Assembly: GCF_904849725.1 (NCBI RefSeq)
Contig: NC_058523.1
Coordinates: 170,482,689-170,546,688, forward strand
DNA from: Hordeum vulgare subsp. vulgare
Taxonomy: Eukaryota > Streptophyta > Magnoliopsida > Poales > Poaceae
Reading direction: 5' to 3'
DNA length: 64,000 nt
The notes beneath the pieces were generated by a model. It was not told where the DNA came from. It worked only from the letters and a program-made list of their open reading frames with translations, and searched no databases. Positions 32,462 through 43,299 of the stretch are shown here, one piece after another (position 1 is the first letter of the stretch; each line of letters begins with the position of its first letter). A program made the position numbers and the translations under genes.

Positions 32462-33094
32462 TGATACGTCCATTTTGCATCATGTTTTCATGTTGATATT
32501 TATTGCTTTTTGCGCTGTTATTTCACTTTGTTATACAATTCTTATGCCTTTTCTCTTTTATTTTGCAAGGTTTACATGAAGAGGGAGAATGCCGGCAGCT
32601 GGAATTCTGGCCTGAAAGTGGAGCAAGTTGAGATACCTATTCTACGCAACTCCAAACGCCGTAAAAATCAACGAGGATTGTTTTTTGGATTTATAAAAAA
32701 TAATTGGTCGAAGAAGCGCCAGAGGGGCGCCAAGGGTTGGCCACAAGCCTGCACGGCACGGCCACCCCCAGGCCGCACCATGAGGGCTTGTGGGCAACCT
32801 GCTGGCCCACTTGCCCCCCTCTTTTGCTATATGAAGGGTTTCATCCAGAAAAAAAATCAGGGAGGAGCTTTTTCATGGATTCGCCACCTCCACGAGGCGG
32901 AACTTGAGCAGAACCAATCTAGAGTTGTGGCACGACGTTCCTGCCGGGGAAACTTCCCTCCCGGAGGGGGAAATCATCGCCATCGTCATCACCAACACTC
33001 CTCTCATCGGAGGGAACTCGTCACCATCAACATCTTCATCAGCACCATCTTATCGAAAGGAATACGATTGATTCCCTATACTTGTGGGTCATCC
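32462..33094 (+). repeat. 5' LTR of E, internally deleted
   Basis: 633 bp against 1522 bp for the 3' LTR. The deletion joins ACCATCT to TATCGAAAGG near 33052, where both parental sides have an ATCT/CTTAT-like overlap. The terminal CA has become CC. The hairpin arms CCACAAGCC (32741-32749) and GGCTTGTGG (32785-32793) are kept. Confidence 0.85.
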
Positions 33095-33105
33095 AGACTC
33101 TTTTC

Positions 33106-33122
33106 TGGCGCCGTAGCCGGGG
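33106..33122 (+). promoter_or_regulatory. Primer-binding site of E, tRNA-Asp
   Basis: TGGCGCCGTAGCCGGGG, 16 of 17 matches, 11 bases after the LTR. Confidence 0.8.
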
Positions 33123-33192
33123 AGTGAAGTGCATTTGGTAAGTGGAAATTGGTAAGGAAACATTCATATAGTGTGCTAAAATTTATTGTCAC

Positions 33193-33979
33193 TTGTCACT
33201 ATGGATATATACTAATCCTTTGAGGGGCTTGTTCGGGGTACCTTCACCTCGAACGGAAGCAGAAAGAGTTGCTCCTCAACCTGCTGCACCTACTGAAAAT
33301 ATTTGCTTTGAATTTCATTCGGGTATGCTTGAGAAACTGTTGGCTAATCCTTTTACAAGGGATGGAACATCACATCCAGACTTGCATCTAATCTATGTAG
33401 ATGAAGTTTGTGGTTTATTTAAGCTTGCAGGTTTGCCCAAGGATGAGGTCAAGAAGAAGGTCTTTCCTTTATCTTTGAAGGATAAGGCGTTGACATGGTA
33501 TAGGCTATGTGATGATACTAGATCATGGGACTACAATCAGTTGAAATTGGAATTTCATCAAAAGTTTTATACTATGCATTTAGTACATCGTGATCGGAAT
33601 TATATTTATAATTTTTGGCCTCGTGACAAAGAAAGCATCGCTCAAGCTTGGGGGAGGCTTAAATCAATGTTATATTCATGCCCCAATCATGAGCTCTCGA
33701 GAGAAATTATCATTCAGAACTTCTATGCTCGGCTTTCTCATGATGATCGCACGATGCTTGACACTTCTTGTACCGGTTCTTTTATAAAGAGAGATATTGA
33801 CTTCGAATGGAATTTATTGGAGAGAATTAAACACAACTCTGAAGATTGGGAGCTTGAATAAGGTAAGGAGTCAGGTATGAATTTCACGTTTGATTGCGTT
33901 AAATCCTTCGTTGAGACAAATACTTTTTGTGACTTTAGCGCTAAGTATGGACTTGACTCTGAGATAGTAGCTTCACTGT
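33193..33979 (+). pseudogene. gag: gag of E, broken
   Basis: The capsid core is FPLSLKDKALTWYRL, FHQKFYTM, ESIAQAWGRLKSMLYSCP and LDTSCTGSF. The ATG expected from A (33201) leads at once to a stop, so the phase changed near the start; the open frame runs from a TTG at 33193 to a TAA at 33859-33861. Sequence up to about 33979 continues gag with further damage. Confidence 0.75.
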
Positions 33980-34930
33980 GTGAATCCTTTGCTGCTCATA
34001 TTGAGAAAGTCATCCTTTAAATATCATCCTCCTTTAGAAGTCAATGTAGTTAAATCCACTCCAGTTGAAGAGAAAGTCATTGCCTATAATGATCCTGTGG
34101 TTCGTAGTGCTTACATTGAGAAACCACATTTCCCTGTTAGGATAAAGGATCATTCTAAAGCTTCAAGTGTGATACATAGAGGCTATATTAGAACACCTAC
34201 ACGCCCTGAGAAAATTAGAGTTGAACCTAGCATTGCTATTATCAAAGATCTTCTGTCCGACGATGTTGAGGGACATAATATTCACTTCTGTGACGATGCT
34301 GCTAGAATTGCTAAACCTCACGTTAGAGACAAACATAGGCCGGTTGTTGGCACGCCTGTGGTTTCTGTTAAGATAGGATATCATTGTTATCATGGCTTAT
34401 GTGACATGGGTTCTAGTGTTAGTGCAATACCTCAATCCTTATACGATGAAATCAAAGATGAGATTGCACCTGTTGAGATAGAGCCTATTGATGTCACTAT
34501 TCAGCTTGCCAATAGAGATACTATCTGCCGTGTGGGAATTGTTAGGGATGTTGAAGTCTTGTGTGGTAAAACAAAGTATCCTGCTGATTTCCTCGTTCTT
34601 TCTACCGCTCAACATAGCTTTTGTCCCATCGTATTTGGTAGACCTTTTCTCAATACCGTCAATGCTCATATTGGCTGTGAGAAGCAAACCGTCACTGTTG
34701 GCTTTGAAGGTGTGTCACATGAGTTCAATTTCTCCAAGTTTGGTAGACAACCTCATGAAAAGGAGTTGCCTAGTAACGATGAAACTATTGCCTTAGATTC
34801 TATTGTCGTGCCTCCTACTGATCCCTTAGATCAATACTTGCTTGAGCATGAAAATGATATGCATATGGATGAAAGGGATGATATAGATAGAGTTGCCTTA
34901 GAACAATATCCTATCCTTAAGAACAACTAG
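33980..34930 (+). pseudogene. Protease region of E
   Basis: 316 open codons. The retropepsin active site reads GLCDMGSSVSAIP (Asp kept; DMGS instead of DTGA), and FGRPFLNTVNAHIGC closes the domain. A Lys/Pro-rich linker precedes it (about 34020-34330). It ends at a TAG, after which RT continues in another phase near a C-rich run (about 34955-34967). Confidence 0.75.
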
Positions 34931-34934
34931 CCTG

Positions 34935-35545
34935 TTGAACTGCTTCGGGATCCACCCCCCACCAAAGGGTGATCCTGTGTTCGAGCTTAAACAGTTGCCT
35001 GATACTCTTAAGTATGCCTATGTTGATGAAAAAGAGATATATCCTGTCATTATTGGTGCTAGCCTATCAGAGCATGCAGAAAAGAAGTTACTAAAAACTC
35101 TCAGGAAGCACCGTGCTGCTATCGGATATACTATTGATGATCTTAAGGGCATTAGTCCTACCCTATGCCAGCACAAGATCAAAACTGATCCTGATTTCAA
35201 ACCAGTTGCTGATCATCAAAGGAGACTGAATCCTAAGATGAAAGAAGTAGTAAGAAGATAAATACTAAATCTCCTGGAAGCGGGTATTATCTATCCTGTT
35301 GCTCATAGCGAATGGGTGAGTCCGGTGCATTGCGTCCCTAAGAAGGGATGCATTACCGTTGTCCCTAATGATAAGGATGAATTGATTCCACAGAGGATTA
35401 TTACTGGCTATAGGATGGTGATCGAATTTAGGAAATTGAATAAAGCCACTAGGAAGGATCATTAACCTTTGCCTTTTATCGACCAAATTGTAGAAAGGCT
35501 GTCCAAACACGCACACTTCTTCTTTATAGACGGTTATTCTGGTTA
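34935..35545 (+). pseudogene. N-terminal reverse transcriptase of E, truncated
   Basis: Shows FELKQLPDTLKYAYVDEKE, RKHRAAIGYTIDDLKGISP, then after a TAA (35259-35261) EAGIIYPVAHSEWVSPVHCV, IEFRKLNKATRKDH and FFIDGYSGY. The fingers and first palm block are present, but the YxDD block, RNase H and integrase core are deleted. Confidence 0.75.
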
Positions 35546-35910
35546 TTGGTCAATCAAAGAGATCAACTTTGATTTCAAACTTCCGGTGAGAAGAGGTTAT
35601 TTGACATTAGCTCGCTTGATGAGTGGAGAACTCAGGCATATGAGAATGCCAAGCTGTTCAAAGAGAAGGTTAAGAGGTGGCATGATAAGAGGATACAAAA
35701 GCGTGAGTTCAATGTAGGTGATTATGTCTTGCTATTTAACTCTCGTTTAAGATTCTTTGCAGGCAAGCTTCTCTCTGAATGGGAAGGTCCCTATGTTGTT
35801 GAAGAAGTATATCGTTCCGGTGCTATCAAGATTAACAACACGGAAGGTGATTGTCCGAGAGTTGTAAATTGGTAGAGAATCAAGCATTATATCTCAGGTA
35901 CTCCCATAAA
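35546..35910 (+). pseudogene. Integrase C-terminal remnant of E
   Basis: After the deletion joint the sequence reads the end of integrase: SIKEINFDFKL, then, with a one-base phase change near 35585, DEWRTQAYENAKLFKEKVKR, RIQKREFNVGDYVLLFNSRL and EWEGPYVVEEVYRSGAIKI. It ends near RIKHYISG. Confidence 0.7.
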
Positions 35911-36089
35911 TGTTCAAAGCAATATTATCAATACATAACTCCGGAAGAATACCTAAGGGACATTTATCAGCCTGTTTCAGACTCCGAAAACAAAGAGGTA
36001 TGTGATTCGGTAAGAATACAGAGTCCAAAACTTTTCAAGTAGGAAATTTTCTCTGTTTTGGAATATTTGAAAAAATACAAAAATTGGAA

Positions 36090-36325
36090 GTAGTCCGGAA
36101 AGTGCGCGAGGAGGCGACAAGCCTGCACAGCGCAGGGCCACCCCCTGGCCGCCCCGTGAGGGCTTGTGGCCACCTCGTGCGCCTCCCGGACTCCATTTTG
36201 GTGCAGGGTACTCCTTCTGGTCTGAAAAAATCATTATATATACTCCCGTTTGGTCTGACTCCTGCATCACGCAGATTTCCTCTGTTTCCGTTTCGAGCCT
36301 GTTTCTGTTGCATATCTAGATCGAT
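36090..36325 (+). promoter_or_regulatory. Internal stem-loop and TATA module before the E ORF
   Basis: ACAAGCC (36117-36123) pairs with GGCTTGT (36161-36167). CTGAAAAAATCATT and TATATATA (36235-36242) follow, then a 5' leader of about 50-80 bases to the ATG. The arrangement resembles the LTR promoters. No GT-AG intron is obvious. Confidence 0.55.
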
Positions 36326-36847
36326 ATGACTTCCCCAAAAGCTCCGAAGGACAAGATCTTTGAGAAGGTCATCAATCCATACCTCACGGGAGTGCTGCAA
36401 CACCCTCAATCCATCGAGATGCGTGAGGGGATGTTGCACATCCGTGATGTTGAGGGGCCCAAGAAGACCGGAAGCATGGAGACAAGGCTCGAAGCAATGG
36501 AGCAACAAGTCTTCAAGTGCCAAGGGATGGTGGAGCGTGGACTCAACGCCAACCACATGATGATCACGGAGTTCACCAGCAAGCACAGGATTGATGCCAA
36601 TGACATTGGGAAGCACCTCTCGAGCCTCTATGACATGATTGATCAACTCCAGGCCCAGATCCATGACCTGCACAACCAAAACTGTGAGTATGAGTATAGA
36701 TTTAAATCAATATGGTTGGGTGCAGATTTGATGATTCCGGAGACTCGTTCATCTTTCCATGATGGATCACCTATGCCTTGGAAGAGGGAGGATCAAGCCC
36801 ATGTTGCTGCAACTCCTCCACCATCACCTCCAAAGGAAGACAACTAG
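36326..36847 (+). CDS. Intact 173-residue coiled-coil ORF of E, unknown function
   Basis: The ATG is at 36326 and the TAG at 36845-36847, with no interruption although gag and pol of the same element are ruined. Residues about 50-115 show heptad-like spacing (METRLEAMEQQVFKCQGMVE, then HLSSLYDMIDQLQAQIHDLH), suggesting a coiled coil. The C-terminus is Pro-rich (ATPPPSPPKEDN). No membrane segment, zinc finger or enzyme motif. It lies in the same place as the Athila ORF of A and P but is not similar to it. It could be a structural or nucleic-acid-associated protein; this is inference. Confidence 0.65.
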   Translation: MTSPKAPKDKIFEKVINPYLTGVLQHPQSIEMREGMLHIRDVEGPKKTGSMETRLEAMEQQVFKCQGMVERGLNANHMMITEFTSKHRIDANDIGKHLSSLYDMIDQLQAQIHDLHNQNCEYEYRFKSIWLGADLMIPETRSSFHDGSPMPWKREDQAHVAATPPPSPPKEDN

Positions 36848-36867
36848 GCATGGGTATGGGCAATCCC

Positions 36868-36893
36868 CTTGGCTTGTGCCAAGCTTGGGGGAG
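36868..36893 (+). promoter_or_regulatory. Hairpin plus polypurine-like tract after the E ORF
   Basis: CTTGGC and GCCAAG form a stem around TTGT, and AAGCTTGGGGGAG follows with a three-base overlap. Same layout as in A and P with a different stem sequence. Confidence 0.55.
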
Positions 36894-38350
36894 TTGCCCC
36901 GATATCATATCAACATCACATCTTTTGCCTTTACCTTTGTTCTAGTTTTCCTTTTCAATTTTCTTTTTTTCTAGTAGATTAAAAGTCTTAGTGTTTTAGT
37001 CTTGAGTTTTTCTTTGTGTCACCCCCGATGTATTCGAGCTCGTGAGCCATGTAATAAAGAGTGCCTTAGTTGAAGGGCTTTGCCTCTTGCCATGTTCAAA
37101 AGAGTGAGAATAGAACAAAAGAATGAAAGATCATGTAATGATCTTATGGGAAGTGATGGCTTCACATATAAAAAGAATGATGATTGAAACTTGTTGAGGG
37201 TAGGCAAACGTAGACCTTGGTCATTGTTGCAATTAATAGGAAGTGATAAAGAAGGAGAGGTTCACATAGAAATATATCATCTCTGTCACCATCTATGATT
37301 GTGAACACTCACAAAACTATTGCATGCCTAGAAGTAGATGTTGGACAAGGAAGACAACATAATGAATTGTGTTTTCTTGGTTCTGAACAATGTTATATGA
37401 TTAGAGATCCCTTAGCATGTGACGATTGCTTCCACCTCACATTAGCCAAACCTCCCGCACTAAGTAGAGATACTACTTGTGCATCCATAAACCATCAACC
37501 CAGTTTTGCCATGAGTGTCCACCATACCTACCTATGGATTGAATAAGATCCCTCAAGTAAGTTGTCATCGGTGCAAGCAATAAAAATTGCTCCCGAATAT
37601 GTATGATCTATTAGTGTGTGGAAAATAAGCTTTATACGAACCTGTGATGAGGAAGACATAAAAGTGACAGACTTCATAATAAAGTTCTTTATCACAGGGG
37701 GCAATATAAAGTGACGTTCCTCCGCACTAAGAGGACATGCATCCAAACCTCAATAGCGCATGACAACCTCTGCTTCCCTCTGCGAAGGGCCTATCTTGTA
37801 CCTTTACTTTTTGCCCTTGAAAGAGTCATGGTGATCTTCACCAATTCCTTATCTCGCCTTTATCTTGGCTAACATCATATGCTTGGGAAAGATCTATATT
37901 CATATGTCAACTTGGAGGTAAGTATTCATGAATTATTATTGTTGACATTACCCCTGAGGTAAGCAGTTGGGAGGCAAAACTTTAAGCCCCTATCTTTCTC
38001 TGTGTCCAGCTGAAACTTTGATCTCATGAGTACCACGTGAGTTGTAGCAATTGTAGAGAATGAAAGAATGATTGAGTATGTGGATTTGCTTTGCAAGTTC
38101 TTATTTGACTCTTTCTGATGTTGTGATAAATTGCAATTGCTTCAATGACTAAAGTCTATGGGCTGTTACTTCTCGGTAATGTTCTTGATCCATGCTTTAC
38201 TTTGTGAAGGAATTATCACTTTAGAATGAGAGATTATATGTTGGTATTGCTGTTCTGATCATGATCATGATGCATGAATGTTCGTATCTGGTTTTGTCGA
38301 CATCTCTCTCCATAAACATGTGGACATATTTATTGAGCTAGGCTTTCACT
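36894..38350 (+). other. 3' non-coding region of E
   Basis: Starts with a T-rich stretch (36930-36975). Shared blocks are ACTACTTGTGCATCCA (about 37469) with CACCATACCTACCTAT (about 37520), and GCTTCCCTCTGCGAAGGGCC near 37770. No coding frame is convincing. Confidence 0.6.
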
Positions 38351-38382
38351 TGAGGACAAGCAAGGTCTAAGCTTGGGGGAAT
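38351..38382 (+). promoter_or_regulatory. Polypurine tract of E
   Basis: TTGAGGACAAGCAAGG, then AAGCTTGGGGGAAT directly before the LTR. Confidence 0.75.
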
Positions 38383-39904
38383 TGATACGTCCATTTTGCA
38401 TCATGTTTTCATGTTGATACTTATCGCTTTTTGGGTTGTTATTTCACTTCACGGTACAACTCTTATGCCTTTTCTCTCTTATTTTGCAAGGTTTACGTGA
38501 AGAGGGAGAATGCCGGTAGCTGGAATTCTGGCCTGAAAGTGGAGCAAGTTTGAGATACCTATTCTGCACAACTCCAAATGCCGTAAAAATCAACGAGGAT
38601 TGTTTTCCGGATTTATAAAAAATACTGGGCCAAAGAAGCGCTAGAGGGGCGCCAGGGGTTGGCCACAAGCCTGCACGGCGCGGCCACCCCCTAGGCCGCG
38701 CCATGAGGGCTTGTGGGCAACCAACTGGCCCACTTGCCCCCCTCTTTCGCTATATGAAGGGTTTCATCCAGAAAAAATCAGGGGGAGCTTTTTCGTGGAT
38801 TCGCCGCCGCCACGAGGGGGAACTTGAGCAGAACCAATCTAGATCTCCGGCACGACAATCCTGCCGGGGAAACTTCCCTCCCGGAGGGGGAAATCATCGC
38901 CATCGTCATCACCAACACTCCTCTCATCGGAGGGAAATCGTCACCATCAACATCTTCATCAGCACCATCTCATCTCCAAACCCTAGTTCATCACTTGTAA
39001 CCAATCTCCGTCTCGCGACTCCGATTGGTACTTGTAAGGTTGCCAGTAGTGTTGATTACTCTTTGTAGTTGATGCTAGTTGGATTATTTGGTGAAAGAGT
39101 TTATGTTCAGATCCTTGATGATACTCATTACTTATCTGGTCATGAATATGATTATGCTTTGTGAGTAGTTACTTTTGTTCCTGAGGACATGGGATAAGTC
39201 ATGCTAATAGTAGTCATGTGAATTTGGTATTCGTTCGGTAATTTGATATGTTGTATGTTGTTCTTCCTCTAGTGGTGTTATGTGAACGTCAACTACATAA
39301 CACTTCACCACTATTTGGGCCAAGAGGAAGGCATTGGGAAGTAGTAAGTAGATGATGGGTTGCTAGAGTGACAGAAGCTTAAACCCTAGTTTATCTGTTG
39401 CTTCGTAAGGGGCTGATTTGGATCCACTAGTTTAATGCTATGGTTAGACTGTGTCTTAATTCTTCTTTCGTAGTTGTGGATGCTTGCGAGAGGGGTTAAT
39501 CATAAGTGGGATGCTTGTCCAAGTAAGGGCAGTACCCAAGCACCGGTCCACCCACATATCAAACTATCAAAGTAACGAACGCGAATCATATGAACATGAT
39601 GAAAACTAGCATGACAGAAATTCCCATGTGTCCTCGGGAGCGTTTTTCCTCCTATAAGACTTTGTACATGCTTGTCCCTTGCTACAAAAGGGATTGGGAC
39701 ACTTTGCTGCACCGTTGCTACTTTTGTTACTTGTGGCTTGCTACAAATCATCTCACTACACAATCACTTGTTACCGACAATTTCAGTGCCTGGAGATTTT
39801 ACCTTGCTGAAAACCACTTGTCAGATCCTTCTGCTCCTCGTTGGGTTCAACACTCTTACTTATCGAAAGGACTACGATTGATCCCCTATACTTGTGGGTC
39901 ATCA
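38383..39904 (+). repeat. 3' LTR of E
   Basis: 1522 bp, TGATACGTCC to GGGTCATCA. The stem-loop is the best in the window: CCACAAGCC/GGCTTGTGG outside (38663-38671, 38708-38716) and GGCGCGGCC/GGCCGCGCC inside (38677-38685, 38694-38702). A TATATG box follows near 38750. Confidence 0.9.
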
Positions 39905-39909
39905 AGGAG
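39905..39909. repeat. Right target-site duplication of E (AGGAG)
   Basis: Identical to 32457-32461. Confidence 0.85.
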
Positions 39910-40419
39910 CTTCGAGATGGGTCACCTTGGTCGTTTCTTGTCGCAAATAGAGTGGGAGAGATAAGGGAATGGGTCAGGGCGATGCGAGAGGACCGAGAGC
40001 AAAGAAAACGGGGTCGGAGGAGCTCCCTGCCTCGAGATCGCCGGCGACCCGAGGCGGTAGCGTCAAGCTCGAGCCCGAGCCTAGGGGGTCTTGGAGGGGC
40101 TTTGACGGGTTTGGGCGCTTGATTAGGTGCATGAGTGTGAGCTCAGAGGGGAAGGGAGAGCTTGGGGAGGCCCTTAAGTGGACAGGCGTCGGAGCACCAT
40201 GGGTTGCATCCACGGTCGCAACACGTGAGGGATTGTATATTTCTCTCATGGGCGCGGTCCAAGGTCAGGGAGAGGAAAAGGGGAAGCGATGGCAAGCTCC
40301 TTGCTGGTATCAAGCGTGGGCGCATACTGGTTGATCTGGGCGGCAGCGGCAGACGCTATGGAGGACGTGAGAGAGAGGAGGAGGAGGTGGGCAACCGTTT
40401 GGAGGTTTGCGGTTCTCGA

Positions 40420-40431
40420 GGGGGGGGGGGG
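40420..40431. repeat. Run of 12 G within L
   Basis: A homopolymer in the GC-rich part of L; its length may be unreliable in the assembly. Confidence 0.6.
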
Positions 40432-41864
40432 CAGGGGACAAGGCCCCTCGGCGCTAGGCTGTTAGGAGCCTCGGAATGCTAGGGCTATAGTGAGAGTGGG
40501 CAATATAGCATGCTCCACAGTGCAACTTTGGCATACCATGGCATGTCATGTGTGCTCTGGACGCATCCCAGCTTTTCCACTAGCTTCTGGTTGGTATGGG
40601 GTGCCTTGGATGCTTAGGGAGTAAGGTAAAAGAGAGGGGTAAAGAAAGTGGAGGGTAGGAAGTTGTTTTCTTGGTTGTCGAGGGAGATAAAAATGGCGGT
40701 TTCACCCCCAATCATTGTGACCTCAGGCCACAAGATTCTTACTTGGGGTTGAAGGTGACTAGGACGAGGTGTGGAGGGAGTCAAAACTGTGGTTTTACCA
40801 AATCACCAGAAGGTGTTTGATCCTGGTTTGGGCAAGTTAAAATGTTCTACTTTCCATGATATTTAACATGATAGAGTAGTAGATAAAATTGGGTTTATCA
40901 CAAGGTTTGAGATCATTTGAAGAAAGTTGTCAATGCAAACTTTATAAACCCTAGAAATCATCACAAATTGGTTTTCTTAGACCTAGCCATGCTAACCTGT
41001 TCTCCTTGATGCACCACTTGGTTTAGTGTCATCATTAGGGGATTAGATCATGCCCACAAAGTTTGATGTCGAATGGAGAAACTTGACAATGTAAAGTTGC
41101 TCAAATTTGGTTCTGGGCACATAGGGTTTTTGGGGCCTCTTCGTGAACCACAAAGATTGGGATTGAGATCAAACATGGTAAGATCATCTCATATAGCATA
41201 TGTGACATGCAGGAATTTTACTGGATTTATTTGACAATATTTCTTAAAGAAATATTTCAAATACTTGAATTATACAAAAAGGGTTTCGAAAGGTTTTGTC
41301 CGATATTTTGAACATGACCATGTGTTGAAATTCTTATATATGGAAAATATATGTCCACTAAGTCTCCCTAAATTTTCTAAAATATTTTGGAAACATTAAA
41401 ATAATTTTCCCCTATAAAAGACCATCTCCAGCCTCATAAAAGTCACTTAAATAAAATACAAAAATTACTTTGAAAAAATATTTTTTGTGGTTTTGGGAAG
41501 TCTTATAGATAATAGGATCCAAATAAAATATTTTGGGGCAAAATATTTTCCATAATTTGAGGACTTGTAGTACAAACCTCAATTCAGGAGTTTTTGAATT
41601 CCTACACCAAATAAATGCTTTTTGGCCAAAATAATATTTATAAAAATAGTTTTATGTCTTATACACATGGCATGATCATTGGGCAAAGATTTGGATGTGG
41701 AGATGAGTTTTGAGAGCAAGAGGATTTTTGTGAATTAAAACACAAACAAGCAAGCAAGGAAATAGCAATCAACTCAAGCATACACATGCATACAGAAAGT
41801 TTTAATTGGTCCAAATTTTTAAACTTATAGTCATAGCAAAGTTGTAAAAACACATGGTGTGACA

Positions 41865-42240
41865 ATCATACATGATGCACGTCGGGTTCTTATGTATGAA
41901 GAGTTGGAGGGCGAGCTCACTTGGCGGGATGCCTTAGATGGTCTCTAGGAAGAGTGCAGCTTCGCTCGGGCAAGATCTGCTATCTACCAAGAGCAAGCCC
42001 GGTGTTATCACAATTGGGAGGGCCATGCAAAGGACTTCAACATTGGGGACGTTGTCATGAGGCTACATACAGAGAAGCGAAAGCACAAACTTGCCCTTGA
42101 TGGGAGAAACTAATTATTATTGACCAAGTGCTAATAGGAGGAGATTACCAAATTCGGGATCCATAGGACATGCATTTAGAACCTAATCCTTGGAACACGG
42201 CATTGCTGTGACACTTCTATGGTTGACCTCCCCCCTCTCA
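41865..42240 (+). pseudogene. C-terminal pol (integrase end) of N
   Basis: Fragments read LMYEELEGELTWRDALDGL, ARSAIYQEQARCYH, KDFNIGDVVMRL and RKHKLAL, then NPWNTA near the end, with several stops and shifts. This fits the C-terminal GPF region of Tat-lineage integrases, from memory. Confidence 0.6.
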
Positions 42241-43299
42241 ACCATGGCTTATGCATGTAACTTATCTCCAGTTTTTTATTTTTATGTTTAGAACCCGTTA
42301 GAGCATCTTTTGAATGACATCGAGAAAGATAATATAGCTTGTTCTTTTCATAACACGCGTTGTTCCACCCCTTATGCACTATTGTCTTTGAAGCCACAAT
42401 ATGCATCGATTTGATTTAAGATTTGGCCAAGCTGTGTTTCCCCGCTACTATATACGTTCCTGATACTTCGTCTAAGGGGAAAAGGGAGCACCAGTATAAT
42501 TGTTACTCCTGGGTCAGCTGATGCACTACCTCAGGCGGACAAAGTCAACAGCTAGCACTCTGAACATACAAATCGGTCGGCCATGACATAGGGTAAGCGT
42601 GGAGATGGTCTTTTAAACCCCGACCAGGGGCATACCCCTGATGTCACCCATCTTCGGACACATGTGCTGCACACAATCACCCGAGCAGAGGAACTATTGG
42701 AAGAATTATTTTCCTTGGAAGATGTTTCTTTCATTACAAAGTAATATAACATAAATATTGCCTCCCCCTTGTCTTTCGAGCCATACAGCCAGATTTCCTC
42801 ATCACCTGAAGCATCTGGTCTGATTACTTCAATCGGTAATAGGGGACACTCCTTGGTCATTGGCTGAGAAGATTGAAGCCGATGGCTGGTTGACATAGTT
42901 TGGAAGCACGGTTTGAATATTGACATGAAGTATTTCGATACATAAAGTCACACCCATTTTTTACATCCGGTATAGTCCATCTATGAGGGTATCTAGAGCG
43001 TAGTTCTTCTGTGAAAAATGGGCAGCAACCATGACACTCTTGTACACAAGACTAGTAGGTATTTCTTCACCATTCCGCCCCCTTGGGCCCTACTTCAGCT
43101 AACTCTGTCATCTCAAGACATGTATAATGGGTATTCTTCATGGCCCATGGCTCCCTTGCTCATTCCTGACAAGCACACACCTTCCAAGCATGTATCCGGT
43201 GCCAATCTCTTTTCAGTTATTCAGCTAAGACACCCATGTCTTCGGCACATGTACTACTTCAGGCCATAAAGCTTGGAAAACATCCTTCGTCGACTTCCT
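42241..43299 (+). other. Spacer of N after pol
   Basis: Contains a region like Triticeae Tat 3' sequences (42480-42720) and the end of the antisense ORF. No intact gene. Confidence 0.4.

Larger units (their letters stand above)
32462..39904 (+). mobile_element. Element E: Athila-type element with coiled-coil ORF (Fatima-like from memory)
   Basis: Complete, with both LTRs and a perfect AGGAG duplication. The order is LTR, tRNA-Asp primer site, gag, protease, N-terminal RT, deletion, integrase end, stem-loop/TATA module, 173-codon ORF, 3' region, PPT and LTR. Most of pol is deleted and the 5' LTR has lost about 0.9 kb. Confidence 0.9.
30180..41864. mobile_element. L: long LTR-like sequence, split by E
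   Basis: Without E it is about 4.2 kb. It starts TGTGATACC and ends GGTGTGACA, has a GC-rich middle (32090-32460 and 39960-40470) and no sustained coding. The right end abuts pol of N, so the insertion is clear there. No matching duplication is seen at the left (ATAGC against ATCAT), so the left limit is uncertain. It may be a 3' LTR whose element extends leftwards. Confidence 0.4.

Noticed and set aside
39969..40334. Open frames in the GC-rich part of L
   Set aside because: Overlapping frames on both strands without any family motif; composition effect.
40420..40431. G run as a quadruplex switch
   Set aside because: A single homopolymer without separate G tracts nearby; may be an assembly artefact.
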